From Pseudoneobacillus sp042683745 (GTDB lineage: Bacteria; Bacillota; Bacilli; Bacillales; Cytobacillaceae), in the NCBI RefSeq assembly GCF_042683745.1, contig NZ_JBHUJX010000036.1, positions 62,001 to 126,000 of the forward strand: DNA of 64,000 bases, in the 5' to 3' direction. The notes beneath the pieces were generated by a model. The model did no database searches, was not told the origin of the DNA, and saw only the letters and a list, made by a program, of their open reading frames with translations. Position 1 is the stretch's first letter. Each line of letters starts with the position of its first letter. Position numbers and translations under genes: made by a program. Shown one piece after another: positions 52,368 through 60,674 of the stretch.

Positions 52368-52991
52368 CTATCCCTTCATTCCAAAAAGCAGCAAATCTGT
52401 TTGAAATTCAATGTATTCATCGAGTGTGTATTCTTTTTGGAGCGCCCAGCGGCGGAAGCCCCACATTTGCCCTTGAACAAAAATATTATGGGCAAGCATT
52501 TTGATCTGCTTTTCGGATAAGTCTAGCTCCTTGTTTGCCACACAGCGTTCAATGACCGTTTCAAACATACCTACCATTTCGAGTTCCTTTCGCAGTACAT
52601 ATGGTAAAGCGTCTTTAGAAAGGGATTTTACTTCCTGATACATGACGAGGACTTCATCTTGCATCTCATCTACCACTCGAAAATAGTAGGCTATCGCAAG
52701 CTTTAAGCTTTCAAGTGTACCTTTATTTTGATTAATGTCACTTTGCAATCGTTCGCGAACCTGATCATAGATGCTATCACAAACTAAGTAAAGGACATCT
52801 TCCTTCGTCCGAATATATTCATAGAGTGTTCCAATGCTAAAACCAGAAGCTTTCGCAATTTCTCTCGTAGTTGTACGGTGGAAGCCCTTTTGTATAAACA
52901 GGGTCACGGCTCCTTTGATCATTTCGTCCCGGCGTTTACGAACGAGACGTTCATCCTTCACCGACGCCTGTACTTCACGTTTTTTCATCAT
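52368..52991 (-). CDS. TetR family transcriptional regulator
   Basis: A 207-residue repressor. The TetR HTH spans about 20-65 (KGAVTLFIQKGFHRTTTREIAKASGFSIGTLYEYIRTKEDVL), followed by an all-helical ligand domain with LAIAYYFRVVDEMQDEVLVMYQEVKSL. The start is at ATG 52991, 5 nt after GGGAG, with an adjacent ATG possible. Its place between icmF and the acyl-CoA dehydrogenases suggests it controls this cluster, perhaps sensing an acyl-CoA. The palindrome in the fadF promoter is a candidate operator. Confidence 0.9.
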   Translation of the reverse strand: MMKKREVQASVKDERLVRKRRDEMIKGAVTLFIQKGFHRTTTREIAKASGFSIGTLYEYIRTKEDVLYLVCDSIYDQVRERLQSDINQNKGTLESLKLAIAYYFRVVDEMQDEVLVMYQEVKSLSKDALPYVLRKELEMVGMFETVIERCVANKELDLSEKQIKMLAHNIFVQGQMWGFRRWALQKEYTLDEYIEFQTDLLLFGMKG

Positions 52992-53079
52992 TTTTTCTCC
53001 CGCCTTTGTCATCTCCTTTAATAAGTGAAAGACTAGGTATATGCCCGTAAGTGAGAGTTTACTGGAAGTATGGGCTTAT

Positions 53080-53277
53080 AAGAAAAGCACAAGTGCCTTG
53101 ATCAGCCCCGACAAGCAAATGCCGTCCCAAAGAGGAGGTTTGCTCTTTAACCTCATCTTTGGGGTCGCCATTTGACCTCGAGGTCGACAAGGGCTCGGGC
53201 GTCCTGTCGCATTGTCGACACTAGTACACCCTGTACTTCGGGGCTAGGCTGCTTGCGCTAGACAACTTTCGAAGTCC
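53080..53277. repeat. Composite family C repeat between tetR and the acyl-CoA dehydrogenase
   Basis: Contains AAGCACAAGTGCCTTGATCAGCCCC, a GAGGTT hairpin with a variant loop (AAAGAGC on the minus strand, 53142-53148) flanked by CCCAAAGA/TCTTTGGG, CTCGAGGTCGAC, GGGCGTCCTGTCGC and GTACACCCTGTAC modules. It fills most of the 390-bp gap; nothing else is seen there apart from a possible AAATCTAACTGTTT/AAACAGCTAGATTT hairpin near 53308-53342. Confidence 0.82.
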
Positions 53278-53307
53278 TAATAAATTATACTTTCTTCCCT
53301 TTGGACA

Positions 53308-53342
53308 AAAATCTAACTGTTTTAATGAAACAGCTAGATTTT
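53308..53342 (-). terminator. Terminator-like hairpin downstream of acyl-CoA dehydrogenase 1
   Basis: AAAATCTAACTGTTT pairs with AAACAGCTAGATTTT (one mismatch) around a short loop. It lies about 40 nt after the dehydrogenase stop. On the minus strand it is followed by TTGTCC, so termination would rely on the stem's own U-rich 3' arm. Confidence 0.5.
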
Positions 53343-53381
53343 TAATAGTGTCATGTTTTATTCGATGACTTGCTCCAAAAT

Positions 53382-54521
53382 CTACTTCGTCAACATACGT
53401 CCTATAACGAGACGTTGAATTTCTTGAGTTCCCTCGTAGATTTGAGTGATTTTTGCATCACGCATGAATCGTTCTACTGGATAGTCCTTCGTGTAACCGT
53501 AGCCACCAAATACTTGAACGGCTTCCGTTGTTACCTTCATAGCCGCATCTCCGGCAAATAATTTCGACATCGCAGATTCTTTACCGTATGGAAGTCCTGC
53601 AGATTCCAACCATGCTGCTTGATAGGTTAATAGTCTAGCAGCTTCAACGCTTGTCGCCATGTCCGCAAGCTTGAAGGAAATTCCTTGTTGTGCTGCGATT
53701 GGCTTACCGAATTGAACACGTTCTTTTGCGTAATCAACTGCCGCATCAAGAGCACCTTGAGCAATTCCGACAGCTTGGGCAGCGATACCGTTACGTCCAC
53801 CGTCCAATGTCATCATCGCAATTTTAAAACCCTCGCCCTCTTCGCCAAGGCGATTTTCTACAGGAACTTTACAATCTTCGAAGATAATTTCCGTTGTTGG
53901 TGATGAACGAATGCCTAGTTTTTTCTCTTTTTTCCCTACGGAGAAGCCTGGGAAATCTTTTTCGATAATAAAGGCTGTTGTTCCTTTTTGCTTAGAAGAT
54001 GGGTCTGTTAGAGCAAACACCACATAAATATCAGCAATGCCACCGTTTGTGATAAAAATTTTGGATCCGTTAAGAACGTAGTGGTCGCCTTCAAGACGAG
54101 CTGTTGTTCTCATTCCACCTGCGTCAGAACCGCTTCCTGGCTCTGTTAATCCATAGCCACCAATGCTTGTGCCTTCTGCCATCGGTCGTAAGTATTTTTG
54201 TTTTTGCTCTTCATTACCGAATTTGAAGATTGGCCACCCAGCTAAAGAAGTGTGAGCAGAAAGTGTTACTCCTGTTGATGCACACACACGGGAAAGCTCT
54301 TCAACTGCGATACAGTACGCAAGGTAGTCACTTCCGATTCCGCCGTACTCTTCTGGCCAAGGAATCCCTGTTAAACCAAGCTCCGCCATCTTATCAAAAA
54401 TTTCGCGATCAAAACGCTCCTCTTCATCACGCTCAGCAGCAGTTGGAGCAACCTCATTTCTCGCAAAATCACGCACCATTTTTCTAATCATTTCATGCTC
54501 TTCCGTCAATTGAAAATTCAT
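53382..54521 (-). CDS. Acyl-CoA dehydrogenase 1
   Basis: FAD flavoprotein catalysing the first beta-oxidation step. The 379 residues show the standard three domains, the signature GGYGLTEPGSGSDAGGMRT-type sequence (about 125-140), FGGYGYTKDYPVERFMRDAK and the catalytic base in YEGTQEIQRL (Glu363). Start at ATG 54521, 8 nt after AGGAGG. Short/branched-chain specificity is likely from the C-terminal Glu position but not provable. It follows a second, related acd gene. Confidence 0.93.
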   Translation of the reverse strand: MNFQLTEEHEMIRKMVRDFARNEVAPTAAERDEEERFDREIFDKMAELGLTGIPWPEEYGGIGSDYLAYCIAVEELSRVCASTGVTLSAHTSLAGWPIFKFGNEEQKQKYLRPMAEGTSIGGYGLTEPGSGSDAGGMRTTARLEGDHYVLNGSKIFITNGGIADIYVVFALTDPSSKQKGTTAFIIEKDFPGFSVGKKEKKLGIRSSPTTEIIFEDCKVPVENRLGEEGEGFKIAMMTLDGGRNGIAAQAVGIAQGALDAAVDYAKERVQFGKPIAAQQGISFKLADMATSVEAARLLTYQAAWLESAGLPYGKESAMSKLFAGDAAMKVTTEAVQVFGGYGYTKDYPVERFMRDAKITQIYEGTQEIQRLVIGRMLTK

Positions 54522-54540
54522 CCTCATATCCTCCTCTAAT

Positions 54541-54640
54541 ACTTTAATGCGCCACACCAGCGGGGGTCAGTCCCCCGGAACTTTAACGCGTTAAAGTTCT
54601 GGGGGACTGACCCCCAGTGCTTTACAGTGTTAAAGTACTG
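54541..54640. repeat. Family A repeat, copy 6
   Basis: Two inverted cores GGGGGTCAGTCCCCC and GGGGGACTGACCCCC joined by GGAACTTTAACGCGTTAAAGTTC, itself a perfect palindrome, and ended by CTTTACAGTGTTAAAG. It lies between the two acyl-CoA dehydrogenase genes, 7 bp from the stop of the second and just upstream of the first's ribosome binding site. Confidence 0.85.
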
Positions 54641-54646
54641 GCTATT

Positions 54647-55777
54647 TTATAGTTGTTTGCTTATGACGATGCGTTGGATTTCGCTTGTGCCTTCGTAGAT
54701 TTCGGTTACTTTGGCGTCGCGGAAATAACGTTCTACTGGGTAATCCTCTGTATAGCCGTAGCCTCCAAACACTTGGATGGCTTCGGTCGCGACTTCAACG
54801 GCTGTGCGGGAAGCAAATAGTTTGGCCATGGAAGCCTCTTTTCCGCATTTTAAGCCTTTCATGCGCATGTCCGCTGCACGATAAACTAGTAATCTAGCAG
54901 CCTCTACGCTTGTCGCCATGTCAGCAAGCTTAAAAGAAATTCCTTGCTGCACGGCAATAGGTTTGCCAAACTGTATACGTTCCCTAGCGTATGCAGTAGC
55001 TGCTTCTAAAGCAGCCTCAGCAATCCCAAGTGATTGTGCAGCAATTCCGATGCGACCTACATCTAAATTAGCCATCGCAATTTTAAAACCCTGCCCTTCC
55101 TCGCCTAGTAAGTTAGCGGCAGGAATACGCATATCCTCAAACGTTAATTGGACCGTTCTTGAGCCATGAAGCCCCATTTTATATTCATCTTTACCGATGA
55201 CGAGTCCTGGCGTTCCTTTTTCAACGATAAAACAAGAAACCCCTTTCGAACCTGCCTCTGGATTCGTGCTCGCAAAAACGATATAAACATCTGCTTCGCC
55301 ACCATTGGTGATGAACACCTTAGAACCATTTAAGATGAATTCATCCCCATCTTTCACCGCTCTTGTTTTTAAACTAGCGGCATCCGAACCTGCACTCGGC
55401 TCCGTCAAACAGAACGCTCCTAAATACTCACCACTAGCAAGCTTCGGGACGTATTTCAATTTTTGCTCATCTGTCCCAAAGTATAAAATGGGATTTGTTC
55501 CAACCGATGTATGAACAGATAGAATAACCCCTACCGTTGCACTTACTCTCGACAACTCGTTAATAGCGATGATATAAGAAACGAAGTCCATTTCCGCCCC
55601 GCCAAATTCTTCTGGAACAGGAATTCCCATTAAGCCAAGTTCACCCATCTTTTTTAAAATGGGCCTTGGAAATTCGCCCTGCTCCATTTTTTCCACAAAA
55701 GGGGCAATTTCATTATTCGCAAAATCGCGCACCATTTTCCGCATCATTTCTTGTTCTTCCGTAAAACGGAGATCCAT
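54647..55777 (-). CDS. Acyl-CoA dehydrogenase 2
   Basis: A 376-residue acyl-CoA dehydrogenase. Features: MDLRFTEEQEMMRKMVRDF start, GAFCLTEPSAGSDAASLKT, FGGYGYTEDYPVERYFRDAK and catalytic Glu362 in YEGTSEIQRIVI. It is clearly a paralogue of the neighbouring acd gene but well diverged, so the two probably act on different chain lengths or branching. It lies 34 nt after hbd. One of the pair corresponds to B. subtilis acdA. Confidence 0.93.
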   Translation of the reverse strand: MDLRFTEEQEMMRKMVRDFANNEIAPFVEKMEQGEFPRPILKKMGELGLMGIPVPEEFGGAEMDFVSYIIAINELSRVSATVGVILSVHTSVGTNPILYFGTDEQKLKYVPKLASGEYLGAFCLTEPSAGSDAASLKTRAVKDGDEFILNGSKVFITNGGEADVYIVFASTNPEAGSKGVSCFIVEKGTPGLVIGKDEYKMGLHGSRTVQLTFEDMRIPAANLLGEEGQGFKIAMANLDVGRIGIAAQSLGIAEAALEAATAYARERIQFGKPIAVQQGISFKLADMATSVEAARLLVYRAADMRMKGLKCGKEASMAKLFASRTAVEVATEAIQVFGGYGYTEDYPVERYFRDAKVTEIYEGTSEIQRIVISKQL

Positions 55778-55811
55778 TACAAAAACCTCCTTCTCATAGT
55801 TGAAATTCTAG

Positions 55812-56663
55812 TTAGTTATATTCATAGAATCCGCGGCCTGTCTTACGACCTAACCAGCCTGCTTTTACATATTTTCTTAAAAGTGGACAAGGGCGATATT
55901 TTGTATCTCCGAATCCTTCGTGAAGCGTTTCCATAATGTATAAACATGTATCTAAACCGATAAAATCTGCTAGTGTTAGTGGTCCCATCGGATGATTCAT
56001 TCCGAGTTTCATCACTTCATCAATCGCCTCTTTAGAAGCAACTCCTTCATAAAGGGTATAAATCGCTTCATTGATCATTGGCATTAATATACGATTGGAT
56101 ACAAAGCCTGGGAAATCATTCACTTCAACAGGAACTTTGCTTAAAGTCTTTGTCATATCCTCAATCGCTTGATACACTTCATCCGATGTTGCTAGTCCGC
56201 GGATGATTTCTACTAGTTTCATAACAGGAACTGGATTCATAAAATGCATTCCAATAACTAGTTCAGGACGCTTCGTAGCTGCGGCGATTTCCGTAATTGG
56301 TAACGATGAAGTGTTAGAAGCTAAAATGGCTCCAGCCGGTGCGATTTCATCCAATTGGGCGAAAAGCTTCTTTTTAATATCCATATTTTCTACAGCTGCT
56401 TCAATCACAAGATCGATGTCTTTCGCATCTGTTACATCCGTTGATGGTGTAAGGCGTTCTAACACATCGTTCATTTCTTCTGCAGTCATCCGCTCTTTTT
56501 CAACCTGACGAGACAAATTCTTTTTAATCACACTTAATCCGCGTTCTACAAACTCAGGTTTCAAATCATTCAAAATAACCTCATAACCCGCTTGAGCACA
56601 AACTTGAGCAATCCCCGATCCCATTTGCCCCGCTCCAATAACCATAACCTTTTTAATGTTCAT
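55812..56663 (-). CDS. 3-hydroxybutyryl-CoA dehydrogenase
   Basis: NAD(P)-dependent 3-hydroxyacyl-CoA dehydrogenase of 283 residues. The Rossmann motif GAGQMGSGIAQ (10-20) opens the protein; ASNTSSLPITEIA and HFMNPVPVMKLVEII (with the catalytic His) follow; the C-terminal dimer domain has NHPMGPLTLADFIGLD. It works with the adjacent thiolase in beta-oxidation or butyrate-type metabolism. Similar to mmgB/hbd of Bacillus. Confidence 0.95.
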   Translation of the reverse strand: MNIKKVMVIGAGQMGSGIAQVCAQAGYEVILNDLKPEFVERGLSVIKKNLSRQVEKERMTAEEMNDVLERLTPSTDVTDAKDIDLVIEAAVENMDIKKKLFAQLDEIAPAGAILASNTSSLPITEIAAATKRPELVIGMHFMNPVPVMKLVEIIRGLATSDEVYQAIEDMTKTLSKVPVEVNDFPGFVSNRILMPMINEAIYTLYEGVASKEAIDEVMKLGMNHPMGPLTLADFIGLDTCLYIMETLHEGFGDTKYRPCPLLRKYVKAGWLGRKTGRGFYEYN

Positions 56664-56692
56664 CCTTATATCCCTCCTGAAAACCCTTTAAT

Positions 56693-56793
56693 AAATTAAC
56701 GCATCTCCTTATTGGGGGTCTGACCCCCGTTGCTTTAACGCGTTACCGTTCTGGGGGACTGACCCCCACCGCTTTAATGTGTTACAGTGATTT
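56693..56793. repeat. Family A repeat, copy 7
   Basis: Cores GGGGGTCTGACCCCC and GGGGGACTGACCCCC joined by GTTGCTTTAACGCGTTACCG, ended by CGCTTTAATGTGTTACAG. It lies at the 3' end of the thiolase gene and supplies its TAA stop (56782-56784). Confidence 0.85.
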
Positions 56794-57972
56794 TGGTACT
56801 TCGATCATGATGGCGTCGCCTTGGCCGCCTCCGCTGCAGATAGCTGCTACACCAATTCCACCGCCGCGTCGTTTTAATTCGTACATTAAGGTTAAAATAA
56901 TTCTCGCTCCACTTGCACCAATTGGGTGCCCTAATGCGATTGCTCCACCGTTTACATTGATTTTTTCCGGATCCAGTCCAGCGATTTTTTCACTTGCTAA
57001 TGAAACAGCTGCAAAGGCTTCATTGATTTCAAATAAGTCGATCTCTTCCACGCTTTTGCCAGTCTTTTTCAATAGCTCGTTAATCACGAGGCCTGGCGTT
57101 TTTGGGAAATCCTTCCCCTCAATCGCTACCTCGGCATGACCAATAATATAAGCAAAAGGCTCTTTGCCTTCTTGCTTCGCGCGTTCTTCACTCATAAGAA
57201 CTAATGCGGCAGCTCCGTCATTTACACCTGGTGCGTTACCTGCTGTAATTGTTCCATCAGAACCAAATACAGGTGCAAGCTTTGCTAATTTTTCATAGGA
57301 AGTATCTTTACGTGGTGACTCATCATGTTGGATAACTACTGGTTCTCCACGCTTTTGTGGAACATTAATTGAAACAATTTCTTCTGAAAATTTACCATCT
57401 TCCATCGCTTGAATTGCCTTTTCATGACTTCTTAACGACCATTTGTCTTGTTGCTCACGTGTTAATTCCAATTCCTCTGCCGTTGAATTCCCGTAAGTTC
57501 CCATATGAACGCCAGTAAAGCAGCAGCTTAATCCATCATGGATCATTAAGTCTTTAACCGCTGCATCACCCATTCGGAATCCCCAGCGTGCTTTTTGCAT
57601 AATATAAGGAGCATTACTCATCGACTCCATACCGCCTGCAACGATCACTTCTTCATCACCAGAACGAATGATTTGATCGGCTAACGTTACACTTCGCATA
57701 CCAGAAGCACACACTTTATTAATGGTTTCTGTTTTCACACTCCACGGTAGGTTCGCGTGGCGTGCGGCTTGACGCGAAGGAATTTGTCCTTGACCACCTT
57801 GTAGAACAGATCCAAAAATCAGTTCATTTACTTCTTCTGGTCCGACGCCTGCTCTATGAAGCGCCTCCGCTACTGCGAATCCACCAAGTTCAGATGCTGT
57901 AAACTGGCTTAAAGCACCACCGAATTTCCCAAAAGGTGTTCTAGCTCCTGCTAAAATAACCGTTTTCCCCAT
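56782..57972 (-). CDS. Acetyl-CoA C-acetyltransferase (thiolase)
   Basis: Thiolase of 396 residues performing the last step of beta-oxidation or acetoacetyl-CoA formation. The acylation cysteine is Cys88 in NKVCASGMRSV; the C-terminal NGGAIALGHPIGASG (His) and AICSGGGQGDA (second Cys) motifs are intact. It follows fadF with a 390-nt gap filled by repeats. The stop codon is provided by a family A repeat. Confidence 0.95.
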   Translation of the reverse strand: MGKTVILAGARTPFGKFGGALSQFTASELGGFAVAEALHRAGVGPEEVNELIFGSVLQGGQGQIPSRQAARHANLPWSVKTETINKVCASGMRSVTLADQIIRSGDEEVIVAGGMESMSNAPYIMQKARWGFRMGDAAVKDLMIHDGLSCCFTGVHMGTYGNSTAEELELTREQQDKWSLRSHEKAIQAMEDGKFSEEIVSINVPQKRGEPVVIQHDESPRKDTSYEKLAKLAPVFGSDGTITAGNAPGVNDGAAALVLMSEERAKQEGKEPFAYIIGHAEVAIEGKDFPKTPGLVINELLKKTGKSVEEIDLFEINEAFAAVSLASEKIAGLDPEKINVNGGAIALGHPIGASGARIILTLMYELKRRGGGIGVAAICSGGGQGDAIMIEVPKSL

Positions 57973-58095
57973 GCAATCCCTCTCCTTTATATGAATCTAT
58001 GGTTTACATACAAAATTCCCCTAAAAGTGACGGAGCGACTGAACGCTCGCTCAAAATAATAAGTCAAAAAAGAAATCCATTTCCCCACTGCACTG

Positions 58096-58152
58096 GATAA
58101 AGTTAAACTTCCATCAGTTGAGGAGCTTACTGCCCGTTATGTTGGGGTAAAT
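58096..58152 (-). repeat. Family B repeat, copy 3 (internally deleted miniature)
   Basis: On the minus strand it reads TTTACCCCAACATAACGGGCAGTAAG followed directly by CTGATGGAAGTTTAACTTTAT with a short junction. Both ends of family B are kept and the interior is gone. It lies in the fadF-thiolase gap. Confidence 0.6.
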
Positions 58153-58284
58153 ACACAATTGTAAGCGCTTATCATCTATTTTACATAAAAAATAGTAGAA
58201 ATTGAAACACTTTACACAATATTCATTTAAATCAAGTAACTTGTGCATCATTTCAACTTCTACTATTCAATATAATGGTTCTAG

Positions 58285-58380
58285 CTTTAACACTTTAACG
58301 CACCGGGGGTCTGACCCCCGATACTTTAAAGCGTTAATGTGATGGGGGACTGACCCCCATCGCTTTAGTGTGTTAAAGTT
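58285..58380. repeat. Family A repeat, copy 8
   Basis: Cores GGGGGTCTGACCCCC and GGGGGACTGACCCCC joined by GATACTTTAAAGCGTTAATG, ended by CGCTTTAGTGTGTTAAAG. The fadF frame runs into the unit and ends at TAA 58365-58367, so the last four residues (TLTH) are repeat-encoded. Confidence 0.86.
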
Positions 58381-60470
58381 TTGTTTTCACCAACGACTGC
58401 TTTTTCGAGGATTTCTGCGACGTCGTATGTTGCGACGGTTTCTTCGACTTCTTTAGCTTTTGTGCCGTCTGATAGCATTGTTAAGCAGTATGGGCAGCCT
58501 GAGCTGATGACTGATGGGTTTACTGCAAGTGCTTGTTCTGTTCTAGTTACATTGATTCGGTTACCTGTTTCTTCTTCCATCCACATAAGTCCACCGCCAG
58601 CTCCACAGCACATTCCTGTTTCGCGGCTTCGTTCCATTTCCACAAGCTTCACGCCTGGGATGGATTTTAAGATTTCACGAGGGGGATCGTACACTTCGTT
58701 GTAGCGTCCTAGGTAACAGGAGTCATGGAACGTAATCGTTTCATTCACTTCATACTTCGGAACCAATCTTCCCTCTTCCACTAGCTTCGCCAACACTTCC
58801 GTATGATGGTAAACCTCAGCCGTTAAGCCAAAATCAGGATACTCATTTTTGAAAATATTGTACGCATGCGGGTCAATCGTAACGATTTTCTTGACCTCTG
58901 CTTTTTCGAACTCTTCGATATTTTTTGTCGCTAAATCTTGGAAAAGGAACTCATTTCCTAGACGTCGAGGTGTATCTCCAGAGTTCTTTTCTTTATTTCC
59001 TAAAATCGCAAAGCTCACGCCAGCTTCATTCAGTAGCTTCGCGAAAGATAAAGCGATTTTTTGACTGCGATTATCATAAGAACCCATGGAACCAACCCAG
59101 AATAAGTATTCAAACTCTTCGCCCGCCTTATTCATTTCCTTCACTGTTGGTACATAAACATCCTCACGAGCTTCACGCCAATCTTCACGCTCTTTACGGT
59201 TAAGACCCCAAGGGTTCCCTTGGCGTTCGATATTCGTCATCGCGCGCTGTGCATCTGCGTCCATCTTACCTTCTGTCAAAACTAAATAACGGCGCAGGTC
59301 GATAATTTTATCTACATGCTCGTTCATTACTGGACATTGGTCCTCACAGTTACGGCAAGTTGTACATGCCCAAATCTCTTCTTCCGTAATGACTTCACCA
59401 ATAAGGCTGGGGCTGTAAGCTAAACCAGCAGCTGATTCCTCGGCGCCTGCACCGCCAGCTGCTAAAGCAATTTGGTTCCCTTTCGTACCGGAAAAAGCAA
59501 ACGTCGGTACCCAAGGCTGCTTCTGCGTAACGGATGCACCATGCAGTGTCAAATGATCACGAAGTTTAACAATTAAGTCCATTGGCGACAGCATTTTCCC
59601 TGTGCCTGTGGCTGGACACATATTCGTACAACGTCCACATTCTACACATGAGTAAAGGTCAATTAATTGATATTGCGTAAAGTCTTCAATTTTTCCAACC
59701 CCAAAACTCTCTTGTGACTCATCTTCAAAATCAATTTTCTTTAACTTACCTGGGTTATCCAAACGATTAAAAAACACATTGGCAGGCCCTGCGATTAAGT
59801 GGGCATGCTTGGATTGCGGTACATACACTAAGAAAGCTAGTAGGAAAATTAAATGAATCCACCATGCGATGTAAAAAATAACAACAGATGCCGTTTCACC
59901 AATTCCACCAAAAATAGTTGCAATGACCGAAGCAATTGGCTCTGTCCAAGTCGCCTCATGGCCATGCCAAATCATTCCCATTCCATTACCAACTAATACC
60001 GAAAGCATTAAGCCGCCGATAAATAATAAAACAAGACCCGATTTAAAGCCTCTTTTTAAACGTACAAGCTTTTCAACATATCGACGATAAAAAGCCCAAA
60101 CAACAGCAATTAAAATCATCAATGTCACGATCTCTTGGAAAAAAGTAAACCCAGCATACAATGGACCTAACGGTAAGTGGGAGCCTGGCTTAAGACCCTT
60201 CCAAATAAAATCGATCGCTCCAAACTGAACAAGAATAAATCCATAAAAAAACATAACATGAATGATTCCGCTTTTTTTATCCTTGAGAAGTTTTTTCTGT
60301 CCAAACACATTCGACCAAATTTTCTCTAAACGATCTTTCACACGATTATCAAACTCTACTTTTTTTCCTAGCTTGATAAACTGTAGTCGTGTTTTTACTA
60401 AATAAACAAATAAACTAACTGCGTAAGCGGTTACAAGCAAGAACGCAATGAGATTGACCCATAATAACAT
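58365..60470 (-). CDS. fadF: Membrane iron-sulfur oxidoreductase FadF (heterodisulfide-reductase-like)
   Basis: Probable electron-transfer protein linking acyl-CoA dehydrogenases/ETF to the quinone pool. The 701 residues comprise a cytochrome-b-like membrane part (about 1-220, five or six helices), two [4Fe-4S] motifs CVECGRCTNMCP (275-286) and CTTCRNCEDQCP (369-380), and a C-terminal CCG-type domain with HDSCYLGRYNEVYDPPR and MCCGAGGGLMW (about 620-630). This matches ywjF/fadF of B. subtilis, which with acdA belongs to the FadR regulon. The promoter at 60548-60575 contains a palindromic operator. Confidence 0.94.
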   Translation of the reverse strand: MLLWVNLIAFLLVTAYAVSLFVYLVKTRLQFIKLGKKVEFDNRVKDRLEKIWSNVFGQKKLLKDKKSGIIHVMFFYGFILVQFGAIDFIWKGLKPGSHLPLGPLYAGFTFFQEIVTLMILIAVVWAFYRRYVEKLVRLKRGFKSGLVLLFIGGLMLSVLVGNGMGMIWHGHEATWTEPIASVIATIFGGIGETASVVIFYIAWWIHLIFLLAFLVYVPQSKHAHLIAGPANVFFNRLDNPGKLKKIDFEDESQESFGVGKIEDFTQYQLIDLYSCVECGRCTNMCPATGTGKMLSPMDLIVKLRDHLTLHGASVTQKQPWVPTFAFSGTKGNQIALAAGGAGAEESAAGLAYSPSLIGEVITEEEIWACTTCRNCEDQCPVMNEHVDKIIDLRRYLVLTEGKMDADAQRAMTNIERQGNPWGLNRKEREDWREAREDVYVPTVKEMNKAGEEFEYLFWVGSMGSYDNRSQKIALSFAKLLNEAGVSFAILGNKEKNSGDTPRRLGNEFLFQDLATKNIEEFEKAEVKKIVTIDPHAYNIFKNEYPDFGLTAEVYHHTEVLAKLVEEGRLVPKYEVNETITFHDSCYLGRYNEVYDPPREILKSIPGVKLVEMERSRETGMCCGAGGGLMWMEEETGNRINVTRTEQALAVNPSVISSGCPYCLTMLSDGTKAKEVEETVATYDVAEILEKAVVGENKTLTH

Positions 60471-60547
60471 ATTTATTCTCCTTCCCCGAGACTATTAGAT
60501 GTAAAATTTAAAACCAAATAAATCTTCTGAATAATATACCTACTTTT

Positions 60548-60575
60548 ATTATATGATGAATGAGCATTCAGTCAA
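60548..60575 (-). promoter_or_regulatory. fadF promoter with TGAATG-CT-CATTCA operator in the spacer
   Basis: On the minus strand TTGACT, a 16-nt spacer and a perfect TATAAT. The spacer contains the palindrome TGAATGCTCATTCA (60557-60570), exactly between -35 and -10. The arms resemble the halves of the Bacillus FadR site (TGAATGA/TCATTCA) but are set closer together. Repression by a TetR-type regulator is likely. Confidence 0.75.
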
Positions 60576-60622
60576 CCATTTTATTTTCAATCTTTTTTGT
60601 TTGAGAATAAGGAGTTCACGGG

Positions 60623-60643
60623 AATACTGTCATTATCAGTATT
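60623..60643. promoter_or_regulatory. Inverted repeat upstream of the cardiolipin-synthase-like gene
   Basis: AATACTG and CAGTATT, perfect 7-bp arms separated by 7 nt, about 30 nt before the plus-strand gene's likely start. It may be an operator or a leader hairpin. No clear -35/-10 pair was found beyond a weak TTGAGA at 60601. Confidence 0.4.
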
Positions 60644-60674
60644 TTAGAAGACAATGGTCGAGGAGCCGATAATC

